From Parachlamydiales bacterium (lineage in GTDB: Bacteria > Chlamydiota > Chlamydiia > Chlamydiales > Rhabdochlamydiaceae), in assembly GCA_020050965.1 (NCBI GenBank), contig JAGVJV010000123.1, positions 1 through 5,872 of the forward strand: a DNA stretch of 5,872 bases. The letters run 5' to 3'. Position numbers and translations under genes: made by a program. The notes beneath the pieces are model-generated. The model ran no database searches. It was not told the origin of the DNA and was given only the letters and a program-made list of their open reading frames with translations. Position 1 is the stretch's first letter, and every line of letters begins with the position of its first letter. Positions 1 through 5,872 of this stretch are shown here, piece by piece.

Positions 1-289
1 GGCCGTCGTGGGTCTTGAGGAGGAATTTTTGGCTGGTGTCCTTGGAGATGAGGTGCGAGTCGATAGCAGGAAGGCTCCAGTCAAAGGCTGCGATGAGCTG
101 GGCGCGAATGGCTTGCGAGAGGTTGCTAAAAGCATTTGGGTCGACAATCCCTTTCTGAAAAACCCATTGATAGATCTGCGTGGCGGTGAATTTTGGCAGA
201 TTTGCAGAAATGCACCATTGCTCCCAATCTTTGAGGGAACAATCTAATGCGTAAGGTTTTTTTTCACTAAGGATATTTATTTTGCTCAT
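1..289 (-). CDS. rlmN: RlmN, dual-specificity 23S rRNA/tRNA adenine-C2 methyltransferase (N-terminal part, cut by window edge)
   Basis: RlmN is a cytoplasmic radical-SAM enzyme that methylates C2 of A2503 in 23S rRNA and of A37 in some tRNAs. I translated the minus strand from the ATG at 289-287. The 96 visible residues match the N-terminal accessory domain of the family: FTATQIYQWVFQKG (residues 34-47), NLSQAIRAQL (56-65), and SQKFLLKTHDG (86-96), equivalent to the family's S-DGT-Kfl--l-DG strand. The radical-SAM CxxxCxxC motif and the catalytic cysteines would lie beyond the left edge and cannot be checked. The start is well constrained: an in-frame TAA lies two codons upstream and no other early ATG exists. 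AAAGG directly abuts the ATG, which is too close for a good Shine-Dalgarno site. The gene begins 21 bp after the stop of the upstream minus-strand gene and has no clear promoter of its own, so co-transcription is likely. Family assignment is confident; completeness is unknown. Confidence 0.87.
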   Translation of the reverse strand, partial: MSKINILSEKKPYALDCSLKDWEQWCISANLPKFTATQIYQWVFQKGIVDPNAFSNLSQAIRAQLIAAFDWSLPAIDSHLISKDTSQKFLLKTHDG

Positions 290-310
290 CCTTTACCAGA
301 ATAGCAGAAA

Positions 311-1225
311 CTATTCGTTTTCAGATACCATTAGATTGAGTTTTGATAGGTTCATTTTACTAGTACTTCGTCGAAGTCCTCCGACTTTCTCTCCAATTTG
401 CTGGATTTCACCTATGCTAACTTTTGGCAATAATCGTATACAAAGCTTTTCAAGTTGGGAATATGCAAAAGGTCCAATATCTGCTTTTTCATCCTCTGCC
501 TCTAACTGAGCAATCTGACTCTCCAATTCATAAGCCAAATGATTGATCACTACATCTCCCTTTAGAGGTTGGTTCCATCTTATGATTGCACCTGGCCCTA
601 TATCAAACTCCTGTACAGAAAAGGGTTTTATCTCCTTCGGAGTCAATTTCATCCGAAACCTTTGAATCTCCTCTTTTGTCTTCGCTCTTTTCTCAATCCC
701 TTCCAACTCTCTGGCTGCTTCAACAATTTTCACCCTTTCTTCGGGGAGGAAATAGACCCATTCAGCTTTGGGATCGGCCTCTTCTAGAAGAGCAACGAGA
801 TTGGTTAAATGGGCTATAGATTCTTCGGAGAGAAGTTTGATCGTTTGAACGGCTTTTGCTCGGGAAATAAATTCGACGATCTGCTCTTTGGTCAGCGATG
901 TGGATTCATTGACTGGAGGACCTCGCTCTAAATCTGCCAACTTCAGCCTAGTAATCGAATACCCGCCGATGAGTAGACTTGCAGATGTAATTAGGCCGAC
1001 AGTGCTAATTATATTTAGACCTGCTTTTGAAATGGGAAGCCTGTCGATTTGCTTAAGGATTCTTGCGCCAATTACACCTGTGGAAATGCACGTTGCTGCT
1101 GCGCTAAGTTTTGATTCAGCATTGAGCAGAGCTTCCTTATTGGAAGACGCGTCTTCTTCATAATATTTATTCCCAGAATCAAATGGAAACAATGAATTGG
1201 CGGATGTTTTTGTTATTATACTCAT
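311..1225 (-). CDS. Unknown 304-residue protein with hydrophobic N-terminal hairpin and charged helical C-terminal part
   Basis: I do not recognise a family. The reading frame is intact with an ATG start and TAG stop. Residues 1-38 are polar. Residues 40-58 form a weakly hydrophobic segment (AAATCISTGVIGARIL), followed by a short charged turn (KQIDRLP) and a clear membrane-length segment at 69-90 (LNIISTVGLITSASLLIGG). The remaining 210 residues are soluble, rich in Glu, Lys and Leu and mostly helical in character, with a probable amphipathic or coiled stretch at 159-200. There is no cleavable signal peptide. A paired hydrophobic hairpin near the N-terminus followed by a cytosolic helical tail is the layout of many chlamydial inclusion-membrane proteins, but the first helix is weak, so this is only a possibility. 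The gene is driven by a near-ideal promoter and sits 21 bp upstream of rlmN. It lacks a Shine-Dalgarno site and the predicted transcript starts only about six bases before the ATG. No in-frame ATG follows before residue 192; a TTG at codon 12 also lacks an SD. Confidence 0.75.
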   Translation of the reverse strand: MSIITKTSANSLFPFDSGNKYYEEDASSNKEALLNAESKLSAAATCISTGVIGARILKQIDRLPISKAGLNIISTVGLITSASLLIGGYSITRLKLADLERGPPVNESTSLTKEQIVEFISRAKAVQTIKLLSEESIAHLTNLVALLEEADPKAEWVYFLPEERVKIVEAARELEGIEKRAKTKEEIQRFRMKLTPKEIKPFSVQEFDIGPGAIIRWNQPLKGDVVINHLAYELESQIAQLEAEDEKADIGPFAYSQLEKLCIRLLPKVSIGEIQQIGEKVGGLRRSTSKMNLSKLNLMVSENE

Positions 1226-1237
1226 AATATAATAAAC

Positions 1238-1266
1238 ATTATATTAAAAAAATTGAAAAATGTCAA
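1238..1266 (-). promoter_or_regulatory. Consensus sigma70-type promoter for the 311-1225 gene and probably rlmN
   Basis: Read on the minus strand, TTGACA (1266-1261) and TATAAT (1243-1238) are both perfect consensus boxes separated by exactly 17 bp. The DNA just upstream of the -35 box (about 1267-1282) is A/T-tract rich, like an UP element. The expected transcription start is near 1231, only about six bases from the ATG at 1225, implying a nearly leaderless mRNA. Boxes and spacing are seen directly; activity and start site are inferred. Confidence 0.8.
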
Positions 1267-1268
1267 TT
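1251..1268. repeat. Inverted repeat AATTGA-N6-TCAATT over the minus-strand -35 box
   Basis: AATTGA (1251-1256) and TCAATT (1263-1268) form a perfect 6-bp inverted repeat with a 6-bp spacer. It covers the -35 box of the minus-strand promoter, so a bound dimer would block RNA polymerase. A third AATTGA occurs at 1299-1304, inside the forward promoter. The region is very A/T rich, so chance is a serious alternative and no regulator gene is nearby. Confidence 0.25.
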
Positions 1269-1289
1269 CTAAAATTTTTTTGAAGGGGG

Positions 1290-1318
1290 TTGATAAGAAT
1301 TGATAGATGGGTTAAAAT
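1290..1318 (+). promoter_or_regulatory. Sigma70-type promoter for the leader peptide and symporter operon
   Basis: TTGATA (1290-1295) and TAAAAT (1313-1318) each match the consensus at five of six positions and are spaced by 17 bp. The predicted start is near 1325, leaving about 16 bases before the leader ATG at 1341. TTGATA repeats ten bases later (1300-1305), but that copy is too close to the -10 box to act as a -35. The site is divergent from the minus-strand promoter, with 23 bp between the two -35 boxes. Confidence 0.7.
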
Positions 1319-1340
1319 CATATGCATTCAACGGTTTGTT

Positions 1341-1406
1341 ATGAAAAAAAAAGTTTTTCTCATTCCTTTTTCTTCTCATCACCATCATGGGCATCCCGCC
1401 CTTTAA
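1341..1406 (+). CDS. Putative histidine-rich leader peptide (21 codons) ahead of the symporter operon
   Basis: A 21-codon ORF starts with ATG-AAA-AAA-AAA (MKKK) and ends with HHHHGHPAL and TAA. Codons 13-16 are CAT CAC CAT CAT and codon 18 is CAT, giving five histidines in six positions. It begins about 16 bases after the predicted start of the forward promoter and ends 52 bases before the symporter ATG. This is the arrangement of amino-acid attenuation leaders such as HisL of enterobacteria, where a His run is also followed by Pro. The inferred role is to sense charged tRNA-His: ribosomes pause on the His codons when it is scarce and alter downstream RNA folding. The ORF has no clear Shine-Dalgarno site (only ACGG about eight bases upstream), so its translation is not proven. 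Alternatives are a chance ORF or a small metal-binding peptide. The position right after a promoter and before a transporter makes the leader reading the best one. Confidence 0.62.
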   Translation: MKKKVFLIPFSSHHHHGHPAL

Positions 1407-1453
1407 TCCATAACTCATTCAGAAACATTAACTTAAACTTTAAATATGGGATG
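1389..1453 (+). promoter_or_regulatory. Possible translational attenuator: leader His18 region pairs with symporter ribosome-binding region
   Basis: CATCCC (1392-1397), which contains the last His codon, is perfectly complementary to GGGATG (1448-1453), located 6 to 11 bases before the symporter ATG. G-U pairs can extend the helix by one at each end. A competing local hairpin, GGGC (1389-1392) with GCCC (1398-1401) and loop ATCCC, is also possible. A ribosome stalled at His codons 14-16 would cover 1392-1397 and leave the start region free. There is no run of T after any stem, so a translational mechanism fits better than intrinsic termination. The pairing is seen in the sequence; the regulatory role is inference. 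Confidence 0.4.
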
Positions 1454-1458
1454 TACCA

Positions 1459-2793
1459 ATGAACTTAATTATTTTTATTTCTCTTCTTTTTGGGCTTCAG
1501 GCGATCTACTGGTATGTAGGGAAGCGGGCCTCGAACAACTTAAACAATAACCAGGACTATTTCCTGGCTGGGAAAAATATCCGTTTTTTTCCTTTGATGA
1601 TGACTTTTTTAGCCACGCAGGTCGGCGGAGGCTTGGTCCTTGGAGCTGCCGAGGAGGCCTACCGTTTTGGCTGGCCGGTGCTCCTATATCCGACGGGCGC
1701 GGCGGTGGGGCTGATTTTGCTCGGGATGGGTCTCGGGAAAAAATTGGCTCAATTTCAGGTATCGACAGTCGCTGAAGTTTTGGAGGTGGTCTATCGTTCG
1801 CCTACTTTACGGAAGGTGGCTTCGATGCTGTCGGTCATCTCTTTATTCATGATTTTGGTCGCCCAGATCATCGCCTCAAATAAGTTTCTGGTGAGTCTGG
1901 GATTTAGCAATACGGCGCTCTTTGTTCTATTTTGGGCGATCGTGATTCTATATACTGTGCGCGGAGGATTGAAAGCGGTAATTGCCACGGACATCGTGCA
2001 GGCGGCTTTCTTTGGGACGGTGTTTTTCCTCTGCTTTGGCTTCGTCTTTTTCACTGATCCTACGTCGTTTTTTGCGTCGCCGGCGGTGGAGAAATTCGCG
2101 GGGGCTTCTTCCAAGCTCTGTGGATGGCTCTTGATGCCGCTGATGTTCATGATCATTGAGCAGGACATGGCGCAGCGCTGTTTTGCAGGTGGATCGCCAA
2201 AGATTGTCTCAAGGGCGTCGTTTTGGGCTGGGATTTTTACGCTGGTGATTGCCCTCATTCCAATTTTCTTTGGGGTTCTGGCCAAGACGATAGGGCTGGT
2301 TGTGCCTGAAGGGGCAAGTGTGCTCATGACGGTGATTGAAAAGACGACTAATCCGTGGGTTACTGCTTTTGTCGGATGCGCGGTTTTGGCGGCGATCATT
2401 TCGACCGCTAGTTCGCTGATCAATGCGATCTCATCCAATTTAGCCAGCGATTTTATGAGGCGGGATAATTCGATCAAGCTGGTTCAAGGGATCACGGCGA
2501 TCACTTCGATTGGAGCCCTCTTTTTTGCCTTCTATTTCAACAATGTGGTCGATCTGCTGATTCAGAGCTATGAGCTTTCGGTCAGCTGTCTATTCATTCC
2601 GATCTTGGCGGCACTCTTTAAGCGGCAAGGGAATTTCCTCTCGGCTTTGCTGTCGATTGTGATGGGCGCTGTGGGATTCTGTCTCTTTAGGTTTATTCCG
2701 ATGGACTTTTTCCCAAGAGAGATCGCCAGCGTGATCCTCTCTTTTGTCGGCTATTCGGTTGGTGAACTGGTCTACCTGAGGCGCGCGGCATGA
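1459..2793 (+). CDS. SSS/SLC5-family sodium:solute symporter, candidate histidine transporter
   Basis: This is an inner-membrane, Na+-coupled importer of the PutP/SLC5 family (LeuT fold). At 444 residues it is a little shorter than the usual 480-530, with about 12-13 hydrophobic helices. Family marks are DYFLAGKN (33-40), the glycine-rich TM helix ATQVGGGLVLGAAEEAYRFGW (from 52), RGGLKAVIATDIVQ (168-181), QDMAQRCFAG (235-244), and ISTASSLINAISSNLASD (314-331). The last is the signature helix whose adjacent Ser/Thr normally form the Na2 sodium site. Substrate cannot be read from the protein. The His-rich leader upstream points to histidine or a related solute, and SLC5 proteins can carry histidine, as in the transporter domain of Pseudomonas CbrA. 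The Shine-Dalgarno site is poor (GGGA about eight bases upstream) and lies in the possible attenuator helix. Upstream ATGs at 1446 and 1451 are out of frame. Its stop overlaps the next start as ATGA, so the two are translationally coupled. Confidence 0.9.
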   Translation: MNLIIFISLLFGLQAIYWYVGKRASNNLNNNQDYFLAGKNIRFFPLMMTFLATQVGGGLVLGAAEEAYRFGWPVLLYPTGAAVGLILLGMGLGKKLAQFQVSTVAEVLEVVYRSPTLRKVASMLSVISLFMILVAQIIASNKFLVSLGFSNTALFVLFWAIVILYTVRGGLKAVIATDIVQAAFFGTVFFLCFGFVFFTDPTSFFASPAVEKFAGASSKLCGWLLMPLMFMIIEQDMAQRCFAGGSPKIVSRASFWAGIFTLVIALIPIFFGVLAKTIGLVVPEGASVLMTVIEKTTNPWVTAFVGCAVLAAIISTASSLINAISSNLASDFMRRDNSIKLVQGITAITSIGALFFAFYFNNVVDLLIQSYELSVSCLFIPILAALFKRQGNFLSALLSIVMGAVGFCLFRFIPMDFFPREIASVILSFVGYSVGELVYLRRAA

Positions 2794-3805
2794 TCATCGA
2801 AGATCTGACAAGCAGCGGTGAAGGGGTAGGGTCCATCGATGGAAAGAAGGTTTTTGTCGATGGTGCTCTGCCTGGTGAGCAGGTCGAGGTGGAGATCATT
2901 GAGGATAGAAAGCGGTATGCCAAGGCCAAATTGCTGCGGATTGTCAAATCTTCGCCCGATCGCAGGGACCCGATTTGCCCTCTATTTGGGACGTGCGGCG
3001 GATGTCAGCTGATGCACTTGAGCTATGAGGCGCAGCTGAAGTGGAAGCGGAAAAAAGTGGAAGAGGCGCTCAAGAGAATTGGGGGCCTTGATGTGCATGT
3101 GAGCGATTGCGTCCCTTCGCCTGATCAGCTCGGTTATAGAAATAAAATCCATTTGCATCAGGGTGGATTACATAAGCGCCACTCGCATGAGATTGTGCCA
3201 ATTGATCACTGCTATATTCTTGATCCTTCAGGCAACAAGCGTCTTCCAGTTGAGGGTGAGGCAATCATACGGTCTCCGCTCCAACAACTAGGTCATTTGC
3301 AGTTTAAAATCGGCCCCCATGATTTTTTTCAGGTGAATTCTAAACAGGCCGTGCAGCTGTATTTAAAAGCGATTTCCTATGCGCAACCAAAAGGAAAAGT
3401 ACTCGATGCTTATTGTGGCGTTGGCTGTTTGTCGCTCTTTGCTGCCCAGGATGCTGACCAAGTTCTAGGAATTGAAATTGAACAGAGCTCGGTAAAGTGC
3501 GCTGAAGAAAATGCCAAGCTCAATAGGATAAAAAATGTGAGTTTTAAATGTGGCCGGGTGGAGAAATTGCTGCCGAAGTTAGGCACATTTGACACGATTT
3601 TCCTTAATCCACCTAGGGGTGGCGTTGAACCAAATGTGATCGCTGCTCTTAGGAAACACCCACCCAAACGACTCGTCTATATTTCGTGCGATCCAGCTAC
3701 TTTGGCAAGGGACCTAAAGGCTTTAGGATTCAAGATTGAAGAGGTGGTACCGTTTGATATGTTCCCACAGACCATCCATATCGAAACCCTGGTGAGTTTA
3801 AAATT

Positions 3806-3809
<4 letters not shown>
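2790..3809 (+). CDS. TrmA/RlmD-family RNA uracil-C5 methyltransferase with Fe-S cluster (compact)
   Basis: The enzyme transfers methyl from SAM to C5 of a uridine, most likely in 23S rRNA (U1939 or U747 type). An N-terminal TRAM RNA-binding domain spans about 1-52 (SSGEGVGSIDGKKVFVDGALPGE). Cysteines 63, 69 and 72 (CPLFGTCGGC) and 141 match the [4Fe-4S] ligands of RlmD. The central domain begins YRNKIHLH (116-123). FFQVN (179-183) and the SAM motif VLDAYCGVG (204-212) follow, then NPPRGG (273-278), the nucleophile Cys300 in YISCDPATLARDL (297-309), and the C-terminal FPQTIHIETLVSL with the expected general-base Glu332. At 339 residues it is about 90 shorter than E. coli RlmD; the loss is in the central domain between the Fe-S and SAM parts, while all catalytic residues remain. 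Substrate position is therefore uncertain among RlmD, RlmC and RlmCD types. Its ATG overlaps the symporter stop and its TGA overlaps the ABC-F start, both as ATGA. Confidence 0.9.
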
Positions 3810-5488
<1,679 letters not shown>

Positions 5489-5509
<21 letters not shown>

Positions 5510-5872
5510 AGTATTTTCTAAACTATCACATCGTTTGGGAGTTAAGACTACTATATCTTTACGGTGCCGTATAAAATCATACAACGAATTTAGTCTCTGA
5601 TCCTTGACATTAAGATGAGCTGTACCTCCAATAAGAAAAACCTTTCCCGTCGCTCCTGTAACTTGTCGAACTTTCTGTAAAGTGAAAATCATTGCTGCCG
5701 TTCTTTCGTCAAAAGTAGAATGGATAAGATCATCTTCACATTTAATGCATGCTCTGATGCAAGAGTTTAATCCGTCTTGAATTTGGAAGCCCTTAATGAG
5801 TTTTTTTCGGACAAGGTCGCCTGCTTCGTCTATCAAGCTTAATAATTTATCTGACAACTCAGTTTCATTATA
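5489..5872 (-). CDS. Unknown protein, C-terminal 127 residues (cut by window edge), weak TraB/Tiki-like pattern
   Basis: The frame is open to the right edge on the minus strand (upstream codons read YNETE), so this is most likely the C-terminal part of a longer protein. A TTG at 5857 is possible but has no Shine-Dalgarno site, and the ATG at 5868 is out of frame. The fragment is helical and charged, then has a hydrophobic strand VFLIGGTAHL (GTAH encoded at 5615-5626), a helix, and a last strand DIVVLTP. About 29 residues before the His is DERTAAMIFTL. An R--(M)A helix followed by a strand ending in a GxxH motif recalls the C-terminal part of TraB/Tiki/ChaN-like proteins, some of which are metal-dependent hydrolases. 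This is weak pattern similarity only, and the N-terminal GxxH motif that would support it lies outside the window. The TAG stop lies inside the ABC-F gene, giving a 21-bp tail-to-tail overlap. Confidence 0.6.

Noticed and set aside
8..247. Plus-strand ORF at the left edge
   Set aside because: The minus strand of the same bases encodes a clear RlmN N-terminus; the plus-strand product has no family features.
1377..1394. His-rich peptide as a metal-binding small protein
   Set aside because: Possible in principle, but 21 codons between a promoter and a transporter gene fits a leader peptide better, and no metal-related gene is nearby.
1389..1406. GGGC/GCCC stem as an intrinsic terminator
   Set aside because: The stem is only 4 bp and is followed by TTTAATCC rather than a T-run, so it is kept only as a competing RNA fold.
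1451..1462. Three-codon ORF (ATG TAC CAA TGA) whose stop overlaps the symporter ATG
   Set aside because: Too short to support; it lies in the possible SD region and such mini-ORFs arise by chance.
1791..2477. Minus-strand ORF of 228 codons inside the symporter gene
   Set aside because: It is antisense to a gene with clear family motifs, its product has no recognisable domain or promoter, and it mirrors the codon bias of the plus strand.

Overview
This is a compact bacterial segment with tightly packed genes, four-base start/stop overlaps, mostly weak Shine-Dalgarno signals, sigma70-type promoters and a moderate-to-low GC content. The style fits a Gram-negative bacterium with a modest, possibly host-associated genome. 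A chlamydia-like (environmental Chlamydiae) origin is my best guess from the overall look, but no gene here proves it.

Left block, minus strand (1-1225): a 304-residue protein of unknown function with a hydrophobic N-terminal region (311-1225) lies 21 bp upstream of the first 96 codons of rlmN (1-289), which runs off the left edge. rlmN makes 2-methyladenosine at 23S rRNA A2503 and tRNA A37. The pair is served by a textbook promoter (TTGACA, 17 bp, TATAAT) placed so close to the ATG that the transcript should be nearly leaderless.

Intergenic block (1226-1458): two divergent sigma70-type promoters sit back to back. The forward one (TTGATA, 17 bp, TAAAAT) leads directly into a 21-codon ORF starting MKKK and carrying HHHH-G-H near its end. 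It looks like a histidine-sensing leader peptide, comparable in logic to HisL of the enterobacterial his operon, but here it precedes a transporter gene. The CATCCC at its last His codon is exactly complementary to GGGATG just before the transporter start, which suggests translational attenuation: stalling on His codons would open the transporter start. No U-tract terminator is visible. This is the main discovery candidate in the window.

Right block, plus strand (1459-5509): an operon of three genes joined by ATGA overlaps encodes an SSS/SLC5 sodium:solute symporter (inferred, from the leader, to carry histidine or a histidine-related solute), a compact TrmA/RlmD-family RNA m5U methyltransferase with Fe-S cysteines, and a Uup-like ABC-F ATPase. 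The last two and rlmN all act on ribosomes or tRNA, so the window mixes amino-acid supply and translation functions.

Right edge, minus strand (5489-5872): the C-terminal part of an unknown protein, faintly like the C-terminus of TraB/Tiki-type proteins, overlaps the ABC-F gene tail to tail by 21 bp.
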